A stretch of 61,299 nucleotides of DNA from Clostridiales bacterium (lineage in GTDB: Bacteria; Bacillota; Clostridia; Christensenellales; Aristaeellaceae), in NCBI GenBank assembly GCA_015056415.1, contig SVGJ01000012.1, forward strand, positions 1-61,299, given 5' to 3'. Below, in pieces: positions 1-8,029 of the stretch; positions within the stretch are counted from its first letter, which is position 1, and each line of letters opens with the position of its first letter. The translations under genes were made by a program, and so were the position numbers. The notes beneath the pieces were generated by a model. The model ran no database searches and was not told where the DNA came from. It saw only the letters and a list, made by a program, of their open reading frames with translations.

Positions 1-1083
1 GAATCCACCAATGTGGAGCGCCCCGGCCACACCATGAGCGAGATGAAGATCGGCTCCACCTTCGAGAAGATGTTCCGCGACGCCAAGGGCCGCGTCATCG
101 TGGCCATGTTCGCCAGCAACATCCACCGTATGCAGATGGTGATCGACAACGCCCTGCGCTATGGCCGTCGGGTGTGCTTCATCGGCCGCAGCATGGTGAA
201 CGTCAGCCGCGTGGCCATGCAGATCGGCGAACTGCACATCCCAGAGGAGTGCATCATCGACCAGGACGACCTGGATCAGTACCCCGATGAAGAGGTGCTG
301 GTGATGACCACCGGCTCCCAGGGCGAGCCCATGGCCGGCCTGACCCGTATGGCCTATTCCGAGCACCGCAAGCTTCAGATCCGCCAGAGCGACATGGTCG
401 TTATCTCCGCCACGCCCATTCCCGGCAACGAGAAGTTCATCTCCCGCGTCATCAACCAGCTGTACCGCTGCGGCGCGCAGGTGGTCTATGAAGCCATGGC
501 CGAGGTGCACGTTTCCGGTCACGCCCGCCAGGAGGAGCTGAAGCTGATCCATGCCCTGGTGAAGCCCAGGTACTTCATCCCCGTTCACGGCGAATATCGT
601 ATGCTGTGGCAGCACGCTGAACTGGCAGCCAGCATGGGCATGGATGACAAGAACATCGTCATTCCCGAGATCGGTCAGGTCATCGAGATGACCTACGATA
701 TCCTGGCCCTGGGTGAGCAGATCCCCACCGGCGGCGTGCTGGTGGACGGCCTGGGCATCGGCGATGTGGGCAATGTGGTGCTCCGTGACCGCAAGCACCT
801 GAGCCAGGACGGCCTGATCATCGTCTGCATGGCCATCGACCGGGACGAGGCAAAGCTCATTTCCGGCCCGGATATCATCAGCCGCGGCTTTATCTACGTC
901 CGCGAGAATGAGGACATCATCGAGAACACCCGCGATGTGGTGCGTCAGATCCTCATGAACAGCGACCTCTCCGGCGAGAACTGGCCCAATATCAAGAACC
1001 GCATCAAGGACGAACTGCATCGCTTCATCTACGAAAAGATCAAGCGCAATCCGATGATCCTGCCGATCATCCTGGATATCTGA
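1..1083 (+). CDS. rnj: Ribonuclease J, C-terminal part (5' end outside window)
   Basis: The reading frame is open from base 1, so the gene starts upstream and 360 residues are visible. They match the RNase J family: the beta-CASP region (FASNIHRMQMVIDNA, TGSQGEPMAGL), the metal-binding stretch HVSGHARQEEL, the PVHGEYRML motif and the downstream linker GLGIGDVGNVVLRDR leading into the C-terminal domain. RNase J is a zinc-dependent endo- and 5'-3' exoribonuclease central to mRNA decay and RNA maturation in Gram-positive bacteria. The N-terminal metallo-beta-lactamase motif HxHxDH lies outside the window. Codon choice is strongly biased to C/G-ending codons, as expected for a highly expressed gene. 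It may share transcripts with the following YlbF-like gene, although a hairpin separates them. Which paralogue (J1 or J2) cannot be told. Confidence 0.95.
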   Translation, partial: ESTNVERPGHTMSEMKIGSTFEKMFRDAKGRVIVAMFASNIHRMQMVIDNALRYGRRVCFIGRSMVNVSRVAMQIGELHIPEECIIDQDDLDQYPDEEVLVMTTGSQGEPMAGLTRMAYSEHRKLQIRQSDMVVISATPIPGNEKFISRVINQLYRCGAQVVYEAMAEVHVSGHARQEELKLIHALVKPRYFIPVHGEYRMLWQHAELAASMGMDDKNIVIPEIGQVIEMTYDILALGEQIPTGGVLVDGLGIGDVGNVVLRDRKHLSQDGLIIVCMAIDRDEAKLISGPDIISRGFIYVRENEDIIENTRDVVRQILMNSDLSGENWPNIKNRIKDELHRFIYEKIKRNPMILPIILDI

Positions 1084-1103
1084 TGCTGAAAACATAACAA
1101 GCA

Positions 1104-1128
1104 GGAGACACTCCTGAAGGGTGTCTCC
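1104..1128 (+). terminator. Hairpin after RNase J
   Basis: An 8-bp perfect stem, GGAGACAC (1104-1111) with GTGTCTCC (1121-1128), lies 20 bases after the RNase J stop. The following T tract is interrupted, so this is a weak terminator or an mRNA-stabilising hairpin. Confidence 0.5.
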
Positions 1129-1202
1129 TCTTGAATGTTTTGGACGCCTGCAAGAATGCGCCGTGCTTACTCGTTATACATCATGAAAGGCAGGTACGAT
1201 CT

Positions 1203-1544
1203 ATGGAATACTCCGCTGCCCACCGCCTGGCCAATGAGCTGCGCCAGAGCGAGGAATACATGACCTACCACCGGCTCAAGGATGACGTCATGGCCGATGA
1301 GACCCAGGCCGCCCTCATCCGCGAATACAAGAAGCTGCAGATCCAGCTGCAAATGGCCGCCATGTCCGGCCAGCAGCCCGACAGCGAGGATATGCAGCGC
1401 TTTTCCGGCATCTCCGCGCTGCTCTTTGGCAAGCCTGAGATCAGCCAGTATCTGCTGGCCGAAATGCGCCTCCAGCAGGCCATGGCCGATATTTTCAAGA
1501 TCATTACCGACGCCGCCGGCCTGGACATGGAGCTCCCCGTCTAA
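1203..1544 (+). CDS. YlbF/YmcA-family protein
   Basis: A 113-residue, almost entirely helical, charged protein. The early segment AHRLANELRQSEEYMTYH and the central KKLQIQLQMAAMSGQ are typical of the YlbF/YmcA (Com_YlbF) family. In Bacillus, YlbF, YmcA and YaaT form a complex that works with RNase Y in mRNA maturation and affects competence, sporulation and biofilm formation. Location directly after RNase J fits a role in RNA turnover, though that is inference. I chose the ATG at 1203 because it follows AGGCAGGT and begins the helical domain; an in-frame upstream start would add an unconserved-looking extension. The TAA stop is itself the first arm of a hairpin (1542-1558). Only one family member is visible here. 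Confidence 0.8.
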   Translation: MEYSAAHRLANELRQSEEYMTYHRLKDDVMADETQAALIREYKKLQIQLQMAAMSGQQPDSEDMQRFSGISALLFGKPEISQYLLAEMRLQQAMADIFKIITDAAGLDMELPV

Positions 1545-1752
1545 GGGCTTTGCCCTTAGAGATCCCACCAGAGGAGGCAGGGCCTCCTCTGGACTCCTCT
1601 GCCAAAGGAGGCACCGCCTCCTCTGGACTCCTCTGGTCAGGGCTCTGCCCTGACAACCTGCCAAAGGGCTTTCAGCCCTCTGGACTCCCTTGCGGGGGAG
1701 GTGCGTCTTGGCTGCTTTCCTGCGGGGGTCACGCCTCGCGGAGGGCGAGGCG
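1542..1752. repeat. Cluster of six short perfect hairpins
   Basis: This gene-free stretch holds six successive inverted repeats. They are TAAGGGC/GCCCTTA (1542-1558, starting on the stop codon of the preceding gene), CCAGAGGAGGC/GCCTCCTCTGG (1568-1592), AGGAGGC/GCCTCCT (1606-1622), TCAGGGC/GCCCTGA (1637-1653), AGGGCT/AGCCCT (1665-1679) and CGCCTCGC/GCGAGGCG (1732-1752). Three of them are followed by the repeated tail CTCTGGACTCC. The pattern resembles the hairpin-rich intergenic repeats of GC-rich Clostridia. The rest, up to the next gene at 1837, is GC-rich sequence in which I see only the ribosome binding site. Confidence 0.8.
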
Positions 1753-1836
1753 CGACGCGGGGAAGGAGCTGTTTGGGTGTGGGGAGGGGGAAGAGAGGCG
1801 TGGGTTGCTGTTATCACCTCAATAAGGAGGTACTCT

Positions 1837-3018
1837 ATGAGGAAAAAGCGTGATTATACTTACCGCACCATGCGTGATGAGAGGCAGTATGGGCCTTATT
1901 GGTATTCGGGGCTGTGGAATATTCTGCGGCCTGTGCTGGTGGGCCTGGGCGCGGTGATCGTGGTTATTGGGCTGGTGTCTGCCGGGTGGAACATGGTTTA
2001 TGATACCTATCTGGCGCCGGCGGACATCGAGGACCGCACCGACATCCCCTTCGAGGTGGAGAGCGGCCAGAGCCTGACCCGGGTGGCCAACAACCTGGAA
2101 GCTGCCGGGCTCATCCGCAACCGTACGGTGTTCAAGTATTACTGCGATTTCGCCGGTATGGGCCAGAAGATCCAGTCCGGCAATTACCTGCTGCAGCCCT
2201 CCATGACCATGCAGGAGATCGCCGATCAGCTCACCCGGGGCGATGGCAACCCGCTGGTGCGCAACATCACCATGATCCCCGGCTGGACGCTGGAGGACTT
2301 CGCCGCCAAGCTGGTGGAGAATGAGGTGCTGGAATCCGCCGATGAGTTCCTTGCCCTGTGCCGTACCGGCGAGAAGTTCAGCGATTTCTATTATGTGGCG
2401 GATGCCATGGCTACCACCAACGCCGGCCAGCGCAAGTATATGCTGGAGGGCTACCTGGCGCCCAACACCTACGAGGTATACACCAGCGCCGCGGCGGAGG
2501 ACATCATCCGCAAGCTGCTGAGCCAGACGGAGCGTGCCTTCCCGGCGGATTACCAGGAGTACGCCGCTCAGCAGGGCTTCACTATGGATCAGATCCTGAC
2601 GCTGGCCTCCATGATCGAGAAGGAAGCCAAAAACAGCGATTTCACCAGGGTGTCCGCTGTGTTTCACAACCGTTTGAAGCAGGGCATGAAGCTCCAGAGT
2701 GACGTGACCATCCATTACGTCACCGGCGTGCGCAAGATGTCCCTGGATAACAACGATCTGGATACGCACAGCCTTTATAATACCTACGAGAATGCCGGTC
2801 TGCCCCTGGGACCCATCTGCGCGCCCTCGGTGGAGGCCATCAATGCGGCGCTCTTCCCGGATGAGACCTATGTGGCGGAGAATTATCTCTACTTCTGCGC
2901 CAAGGATCCGGAAAGCGGTGAATTGTACTTCTCCCGTACGCTGAAGGAGCATGAGCAGGCGGTGGCCATCTACGCCCCCCTGTGGAAGGAATACGACCAA
3001 TCGAGAGGGATCGAATGA
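1837..3018 (+). CDS. mltG: Endolytic peptidoglycan transglycosylase MltG
   Basis: A 393-residue YceG/MltG-family protein. A short basic cytoplasmic tail is followed by one transmembrane segment (about residues 26-50, LVGLGAVIVVIGLVSAGW). Next comes a LysM-like region (FEVESGQSLTRVANNLEAAG) and then the catalytic domain with GYLAPNTYEVY and LTLASMIEKEAK, which carries the conserved catalytic Glu. MltG cleaves nascent glycan strands at the membrane and is thought to set glycan chain length. The start at 1837 follows AAGGAGG at a 6-base spacing; an open frame continues upstream through the hairpin repeats but is not convincing coding sequence. The stop overlaps the start of the next gene (ATGA), so the two are probably translationally coupled. 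Confidence 0.95.
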   Translation: MRKKRDYTYRTMRDERQYGPYWYSGLWNILRPVLVGLGAVIVVIGLVSAGWNMVYDTYLAPADIEDRTDIPFEVESGQSLTRVANNLEAAGLIRNRTVFKYYCDFAGMGQKIQSGNYLLQPSMTMQEIADQLTRGDGNPLVRNITMIPGWTLEDFAAKLVENEVLESADEFLALCRTGEKFSDFYYVADAMATTNAGQRKYMLEGYLAPNTYEVYTSAAAEDIIRKLLSQTERAFPADYQEYAAQQGFTMDQILTLASMIEKEAKNSDFTRVSAVFHNRLKQGMKLQSDVTIHYVTGVRKMSLDNNDLDTHSLYNTYENAGLPLGPICAPSVEAINAALFPDETYVAENYLYFCAKDPESGELYFSRTLKEHEQAVAIYAPLWKEYDQSRGIE

Positions 3019-4253
3019 TGATGAAAGTGCCTGAGCTGCTCTGCCCCGCCGGCAACATGGAAAGCCTGCGCGCTGCCCTGCATTTCGGTGCGGATGCGGT
3101 GTATGGTGGCATGAAGCGCTTTGGACTCAGGGCCTTTGCCGGGAATTTTGACGAGGAGCAGCTGCGGGAGGCCGTGCGCCTTGTGCATGGCGCAGGCAAG
3201 AAATTCTACCTGACCATGAACGTGTTCCCCTTCGATGATCAGATGGCAGATTTCGTTGAGACCGCGAGGATCGCCCGGGAGATTGGCGTGGACGCGGCCA
3301 TCGTCAGCGATATCGGCGCCATCGTCACGCTGCGGGAACAGGTGCCGGATCTGCCCCTGCATGTCAGTACCCAGGCCAGCACGGTGAACGCCGCCGCGGT
3401 GAAGCATTATCAGGCGCTGGGCTGCCAGCGGGTGATCCTGGCCCGTGAGGTCAGCCTGGAGCGGCTGCGCGCCATGCAGGCTCAGTTGGACGGCGCCATG
3501 GAGCTGGAGACCTTCGTGCACGGAGCCTCCTGTGTGGCCTATTCCGGGCGCTGCCTGCTCAGCGCCGTGCTGGCAGGCCGCAGCGGCAATCAGGGTGCCT
3601 GTGCCCAGCCCTGCCGCTGGCAGTATGCCGTGGTGGAGCAGAAGCGTCCCGGGGAGTACCTGCCCGTGTGCGAGGATACCAACGGTACCTACATCTTCTC
3701 TGCCAGGGATCTGAATCTGATGCCGCTGTTGCCGGAGCTGGTTTCGGCGGGGGTCAGCAGCCTGAAGATCGAAGGCCGGATGAAAACCGAATACTATGTG
3801 GCGGTGGTCACCGGTGCTTACCGACGGGCGCTGGATCTTCTGGCGCGGGGGGAGGATGCCTTCCGCGCCGCATTGCCGGAACTGATGGCGGAGCTCGCCT
3901 GCGCCAGCCACCGGGAAAGCGATACCGGCTTTGCTCTGGAAAAACCGCGGCAGCCCGGCGGGGCCGAGGGCTTCCATCAGGAGCGGGAGTACATTGCCCG
4001 TGTGATGGCGCCCTCCGCCGCCGGCGAGCCTGCCTGGCTGATGCTGAAAAACCGATTCCATGCCGGCGACACGCTGGAGGTCATGACAGCCGGGGGTGTC
4101 GCTGCGGTGGAGGCGAAGCCCTTCCTGCGGGAGAAGACCGGCGAGACGCTGGATACTTTGGGCATTGCCGGTGAAATGATCCGCATGGAGCTGCCCATCA
4201 GCGTTGCTGAGGGCGATCTGATCCGTGGGCAGGTGCGTAACCACCGCAAGTAA
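3015..4253 (+). CDS. Peptidase U32 family protein
   Basis: A 412-residue protein starting with the typical ELLCPAGNMESLRAALHFGA of U32 peptidases. It carries the full family signature, E-T-F-V-H-G-A-S-C-V-A-Y-S-G-R-C near residue 170, followed by NQGACAQPCR. The C-terminal part (after about residue 320) is the small beta-barrel-like extension seen in longer members. Family members include collagenase-like proteins and the RNA hydroxylation proteins RlhA and TrhP, so the real substrate is not predictable; the Cys-rich signature is also the one associated with a [4Fe-4S] cluster in RlhA. ATG codons occur at 3015, 3018 and 3021, with GAGAGGG just upstream, and I took the first. It overlaps the mltG stop by 4 bases. 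Confidence 0.9.
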   Translation: MMMKVPELLCPAGNMESLRAALHFGADAVYGGMKRFGLRAFAGNFDEEQLREAVRLVHGAGKKFYLTMNVFPFDDQMADFVETARIAREIGVDAAIVSDIGAIVTLREQVPDLPLHVSTQASTVNAAAVKHYQALGCQRVILAREVSLERLRAMQAQLDGAMELETFVHGASCVAYSGRCLLSAVLAGRSGNQGACAQPCRWQYAVVEQKRPGEYLPVCEDTNGTYIFSARDLNLMPLLPELVSAGVSSLKIEGRMKTEYYVAVVTGAYRRALDLLARGEDAFRAALPELMAELACASHRESDTGFALEKPRQPGGAEGFHQEREYIARVMAPSAAGEPAWLMLKNRFHAGDTLEVMTAGGVAAVEAKPFLREKTGETLDTLGIAGEMIRMELPISVAEGDLIRGQVRNHRK

Positions 4254-4256
4254 ATC

Positions 4257-4285
4257 TTGCCAGTAAGCCGGAATTGTGCTATAGT
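4257..4285 (+). promoter_or_regulatory. Promoter of rex
   Basis: -35 TTGCCA (4257-4262), 17-base spacer, -10 TATAGT (4280-4285). Spacing is ideal, and the -10 overlaps the predicted Rex operator. Confidence 0.8.
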
Positions 4286-4299
4286 TATTTAGTTAACAA
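4282..4299 (+). promoter_or_regulatory. Predicted Rex operator
   Basis: The 18-mer TAGTTATTTAGTTAACAA matches the clostridial Rex consensus TTGTTAANNNNTTAACAA at 12 of 14 defined positions; the right half-site is perfect. It covers the -10 element and the likely transcription start of rex, as expected for NADH-sensitive autorepression. Confidence 0.75.
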
Positions 4300-4337
4300 T
4301 TTACAAATGTGACTGCTTTTAGCAAGGAGGCATAGCT

Positions 4338-4970
4338 ATGGCAGGTTATGTTTCAGATGCGGTGATCCGGCGCTTGCCCGGGTATTACCGGCACCTGCGC
4401 GAGCTGGAGGCCGCCGGCGTGACGCAGATATCCTCCCAGGAGCTGGGCAAGCGGATGCAGCTCACGCCTTCGCAGATCCGCCAGGACATCAACTGCTTTG
4501 GCGGTTTCGGCCGGCAGGGATATGGGTATAACGTAGGGGAGCTCAAGGAGCATATCGGCGAGATCCTTGGGCTGAACCGTATGCATAAGGTGATCATCCT
4601 TGGCGCGGGCAGCATCGGTACTGCGGTGGCGCGCTATCCCACCTTCTCCCGCGAAGGGTTCGAGACCATGGCCATGTTTGACGTGGCGGTGGATAAGGTG
4701 GATACGCAGGTGGGGGAGATCCCCGTGCTGCCCATGGAACGGCTGGAGGCCTTCCTGGGCGCCAACCATGTGGATATCGCCGTGCTGGCCCTGCCTGCGG
4801 CTCACGCCCAGGAGACGCTGAACCGGCTCTACGCCGGCGGCGTGCGCGCCGTGTGGAACTTTGCCCCCACCGATTTGAACCATCCCGATGATATGATCGT
4901 GGTCAATGTACACCTGAGTGACAGCCTGCAGATCCTTTCCTACAGGATCGCTCACCGCGACGACGGGTAA
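4338..4970 (+). CDS. rex: Redox-sensing transcriptional repressor Rex
   Basis: A 210-residue protein of normal Rex length. The N-terminal winged helix (LPGYYRHLRELEAAG, QLTPSQIRQDINCFGGFG) is followed by a Rossmann NAD(H)-binding domain with VIILGAGSIGTAVARYP and the conserved C-terminal domain-swapped helix. Rex binds DNA when NAD+ is high and is released by NADH; it usually controls fermentation and respiration genes. The gene has its own promoter overlapped by a good Rex site, so autoregulation is likely. Start chosen at 4338 after AAGGAGG. The stop is followed after 14 bases by the VanW gene, so both may share this promoter. Confidence 0.97.
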   Translation: MAGYVSDAVIRRLPGYYRHLRELEAAGVTQISSQELGKRMQLTPSQIRQDINCFGGFGRQGYGYNVGELKEHIGEILGLNRMHKVIILGAGSIGTAVARYPTFSREGFETMAMFDVAVDKVDTQVGEIPVLPMERLEAFLGANHVDIAVLALPAAHAQETLNRLYAGGVRAVWNFAPTDLNHPDDMIVVNVHLSDSLQILSYRIAHRDDG

Positions 4971-4984
4971 ACAGGAGGAACGCT

Positions 4985-6805
4985 ATGGCTCAGATGCCCA
5001 GCACGGGCAGGCGAACGCGCCGCACACAGACGCATACCTACGAGGGCACTGGCGAGCGGATCGCTGCCAGCCATTCCTCTGCTGCGCCGCGCCGTCCGGC
5101 TGTGACCCGTGCCTCCACGGCCCGGCAGCCCATGGGCCGTTCGGAGGAGCTGCGGGAAAGGCAGCGGGCTTATCAGCAGACCTATCGCCAGCCTGAGCCC
5201 CAGGAGCGCCGCTTCAGGCAGCCGGTGGATACCAACGCTGTATATGACGATTTTGATGTTTATGACCGGGATGCCCGAAAGGTCTATTCCGGCGGCGGGA
5301 ACTACAAGCGCAGGGATCAGCACAACGGCCTGTGGGCTGTGGTGATCTTCATCTGCCTGCTGTTCACCGGCGCCATCGGCCTGTTTTTGGCGCCCCAGCT
5401 GCTGGGCTGGCAGTACGCCACCATGCCCAACTGCGCTTTCGTTAACGGCAGCGTGATCACCATGGATCAGGCCCGGTACGACAATTACAAGGAATACCGC
5501 CAATACATGGAGAACGACACGTTCTTCCCCGGTGTGTATGTGGACGGCGTGCACCTGGCCGGCATGAGCATGGATCAGGCCCGGCAGGCGGTGGGCCAGG
5601 TGGGAGCCCTGGGCGGCGGTGATTTCGCCATCACGGTGAACATCGGCAACAAGAGCTGGAGCATTGATTCCGGCAAGGTGCCCATGACCCGCAACGTGGA
5701 TCAGGTGCTTTCGCAGGCCTACGCGTTGGGCCGCAGTAACACCACGGCCATCCGCGGCACCAGGGTCACGCCCTTCCAGGAGCGCCTCAATACCGTGGCG
5801 AACCTGCAAACAGCGCCTGTCAGCCTGACCACCAGCCTGACCTACGACAAAGCGACCATCCGCCAGCTGACGGACAGCATTGCCGCCTTCGTCAACAGGG
5901 ATCCGGTGAACGCCTCGGTGGCGACGTTCGATTTCAACACCCGCGGCTTCACCTTCAACAGCGATTCTCCCGGCAGCTATATCGATGGCGACGCGCTGTA
6001 TGATCAGGTGATCGCCATGCTGGAGGGCGGCCAGAAGTATGCCACCGTGGTGGTGGAGCCGCAGATCGTACTGGCTTCGGTGACCAAGGCGGAGCTGATG
6101 AATTCCTTCAAGAAGATATCCAGCTACACCACCGAGACCACCTCCAACAGCAACCGCAACACCAACGTGATGCTTTCGGCCGCGGCGATCAACGGCACCA
6201 CCGTGCTGCCTGGGGAGACCTTCTCCTTCAACCGCGCCACGGGCCAGCGCACCGCTGAAAAGGGCTACCTGCCTGCGGCGGCCATTGCCGGCGGGCAGAG
6301 CATTGACGAGATCGGCGGCGGCGTGTGCCAGACCAGCTCGACGCTTTTCAACGCGGTAGCCCGCGCGAATATGGAGATCGTTGACCGCAGCCCCCATGCC
6401 TGGCCCTCCAACTATGTGGATAAGGGCCTGGACGCCACAGTCAACTGGCCCAACCTGGACTTCAAGTTCAAGAACACCTCCGATTGGCCGATCTTCATCG
6501 TCGCGTATTACGAGAAGCGCAAGGTCACGGTGGAGATCTATGGTATGTCGCTGGGGGACGGCGTGTCCATCGACCTGACCTCCAAGGTGACCTATACCTC
6601 AGACCCGCCCAGAGAGCCCAAGTATGTGCTCAATCCGGAGCTGGCCCCTGGCGAGCAGAAGACCACCATTCAGGCCCGCAAGGGCTATGAGGTGGACACC
6701 TACAAGATCTGGTACCAGAACGGGCAGGAGGTCAAGCGGGAGACATTGTTCAAATCCACCTACCGTATGTATCAGGAGACCATCGAGTACAACGATTATT
6801 ACTAA
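4985..6805 (+). CDS. VanW-family membrane-anchored protein
   Basis: A 606-residue protein. A long basic, Arg/Gln-rich cytoplasmic N-terminus (about 115 residues) precedes one transmembrane segment (VVIFICLLFTGAIGLFLAP). An extracellular region with a peptidoglycan-binding-4-like fold (about 170-300) is followed by the VanW domain (about 390-510). That domain has the diagnostic VLPGETFSFNRATGQRT and EIGGGVCQTSSTLFNAVARA. The tail, GYEVDTYKIWYQNGQEVKRE, resembles a G5 domain. Family members are usually cell-wall associated; despite the name, no evidence links this gene to vancomycin resistance and no other van genes are present. The start follows GGAGGAA. A bidirectional terminator ends the unit. 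Confidence 0.9.
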   Translation: MAQMPSTGRRTRRTQTHTYEGTGERIAASHSSAAPRRPAVTRASTARQPMGRSEELRERQRAYQQTYRQPEPQERRFRQPVDTNAVYDDFDVYDRDARKVYSGGGNYKRRDQHNGLWAVVIFICLLFTGAIGLFLAPQLLGWQYATMPNCAFVNGSVITMDQARYDNYKEYRQYMENDTFFPGVYVDGVHLAGMSMDQARQAVGQVGALGGGDFAITVNIGNKSWSIDSGKVPMTRNVDQVLSQAYALGRSNTTAIRGTRVTPFQERLNTVANLQTAPVSLTTSLTYDKATIRQLTDSIAAFVNRDPVNASVATFDFNTRGFTFNSDSPGSYIDGDALYDQVIAMLEGGQKYATVVVEPQIVLASVTKAELMNSFKKISSYTTETTSNSNRNTNVMLSAAAINGTTVLPGETFSFNRATGQRTAEKGYLPAAAIAGGQSIDEIGGGVCQTSSTLFNAVARANMEIVDRSPHAWPSNYVDKGLDATVNWPNLDFKFKNTSDWPIFIVAYYEKRKVTVEIYGMSLGDGVSIDLTSKVTYTSDPPREPKYVLNPELAPGEQKTTIQARKGYEVDTYKIWYQNGQEVKRETLFKSTYRMYQETIEYNDYY

Positions 6806-6808
6806 TTG

Positions 6809-6841
6809 AAAAAGCCGCTGCTTTGTAAGCAGCGGCTTTTT
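6809..6841. terminator. Bidirectional terminator between convergent genes
   Basis: AAAAAGCCGCTGCTT (6809-6823) and AAGCAGCGGCTTTTT (6827-6841) form a perfect 15-base inverted repeat with T tracts on both strands. It serves the VanW gene (+) and the stalk protein gene (-). Confidence 0.9.
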
Positions 6842-6849
6842 GCATGCGG

Positions 6850-7854
6850 TCAATCGTTATCACCGGCAAGGGATTTGGGCTGAACGCGCAGGATCAGCGT
6901 GGATTCCTCGCTGTCCCAGATAATTTCGGCGCCCAGGGCCTTTTGCAGAAAATCAGTGGTGACGCAGGGATCGTTATCGATGACGGCCACGTCGCCCTCG
7001 GCAAGGTCGATGCTCTGGCTGTCCACCATGCAGGAATACTGGCCGCCAATGCGCATCAGCGAGACCACATAGCCCGAGGCGTCCAGGGAGATCAGCTCGC
7101 CGCTGGTGGTCATGCCCCAATCGTCAATGGCGTCCACCAGGTCGGTCAGGGAGAGCTGGATGCGCCCGTCCGTCAGCTGATAGATGCGGGGCGCGCTGGC
7201 CACGGTGACGCCATCCTCCTGGCGAAGGGCGGCCAGGGGTGCGCTGCCGTCGTTATAAACGATGCTGGCGGTGTTCAACTGCTGGCGAACCACAGGCTCC
7301 TCGGTGGGGGCGGGCTCGGGGGTGATTTCGGCCGGGGCCGCAATGGTGGGCTCGGGAGTGGCGGTGAGCTCGGGCGTGGGAGTGGCCAGAGAGGGGCTCT
7401 TGATCACGTCGGGATTCTCATAAAGGTGGGTCTGGGTCGCATCGCCAGCCACGCCGTCGGCAGTCAGGCTGTTGGCCTTCTGGAAGGCGATCAGCGCGTT
7501 GCGGGTCTGGTTGCCGAAGACGCCGTCGGCAGAGCCTTCCTTCAGATAGCCAAGCTCAATAAGGCGCTTCTGCAGTTTCTTCACGTTATCGCCCCGCTGG
7601 CCCTGCTTCACATTGGTATACCGGGTGTTGGGGGTGATGGTGGGATCGGGCATGGCGGTGGGCTCGGCCGTGACCTGCTCGGTGGGCAGCACGGCAGTCA
7701 CTGCGGCCAGCGGGTCCTCCTGGATGGGGGCGGGAGTCTCGATGACGACGGGGGCCGCGGTGGGCTCCGGCGTGACCTCGGGCATGGGAACGCCCTGCAC
7801 AGAGGTGGCGAAGGTCAAAGACATATAAAGCATCAGGGTCTTCAAGAAGTCCAT
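6850..7854 (-). CDS. Exported peptidoglycan-binding / copper amine oxidase-like stalk protein
   Basis: A 334-residue exported protein. The N-terminus (MDFLKTLMLYMSLTFATSVQ) looks like a short signal sequence. It is followed by a Pro/Thr/Glu-rich linker, a peptidoglycan-binding-1 module (about 82-142; GQRGDNVKKLQKRLIELGYL) and a second PTPE-rich linker. The C-terminal domain resembles the copper amine oxidase N-terminal (stalk) domain common in clostridial surface proteins (LQKALGAEIIWDSEESTLIL). I infer that it docks on the wall. The start follows GGAAGGAG. The last codons of the gene contain one copy of a 19-base sequence repeated just upstream of the next gene (see findings). No enzymatic motif is visible. 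Confidence 0.75.
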   Translation of the reverse strand: MDFLKTLMLYMSLTFATSVQGVPMPEVTPEPTAAPVVIETPAPIQEDPLAAVTAVLPTEQVTAEPTAMPDPTITPNTRYTNVKQGQRGDNVKKLQKRLIELGYLKEGSADGVFGNQTRNALIAFQKANSLTADGVAGDATQTHLYENPDVIKSPSLATPTPELTATPEPTIAAPAEITPEPAPTEEPVVRQQLNTASIVYNDGSAPLAALRQEDGVTVASAPRIYQLTDGRIQLSLTDLVDAIDDWGMTTSGELISLDASGYVVSLMRIGGQYSCMVDSQSIDLAEGDVAVIDNDPCVTTDFLQKALGAEIIWDSEESTLILRVQPKSLAGDND

Positions 7855-7894
7855 GGTGGCGTCTCCTTCCGTGTATCAGGGGATACTACCCCTT

Positions 7895-7923
7895 ATTATA
7901 CTTCATCTCCGGCATAAACACAA
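7895..7923 (-). promoter_or_regulatory. Promoter of stalk protein gene
   Basis: On the minus strand: -35 TTGTGT (7923-7918), 17-base spacer, -10 TATAAT (7900-7895). Confidence 0.65.
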
Positions 7924-7959
7924 TGAAAAACCGATAGAATTTGCAACTATGACGCAGGG

Positions 7960-7988
7960 TTGCTTTTTCGGGATGATTGAGGTATCAT
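7960..7988 (+). promoter_or_regulatory. Promoter of kinase/nucleotidyltransferase operon
   Basis: -35 TTGCTT (7960-7965), 17-base spacer, -10 TATCAT (7983-7988). Expected transcription start near 7995, inside the repeated 19-mer at 7992-8010. Confidence 0.65.
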
Positions 7989-8029
7989 AAAATGCGATCA
8001 ATCGTTATCATTTCTGAAGGAGATACAGC

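Noticed and set aside
1690-1836. N-terminal extension of mltG into the hairpin region
   Set aside because: The extension is Gly/Arg-rich and unlike MltG, while ATG 1837 has an ideal RBS.
4985-6805. Vancomycin resistance locus
   Set aside because: Only the VanW-type domain is present, which is common in Clostridia; no vanH/A/X/R/S homologues are nearby.
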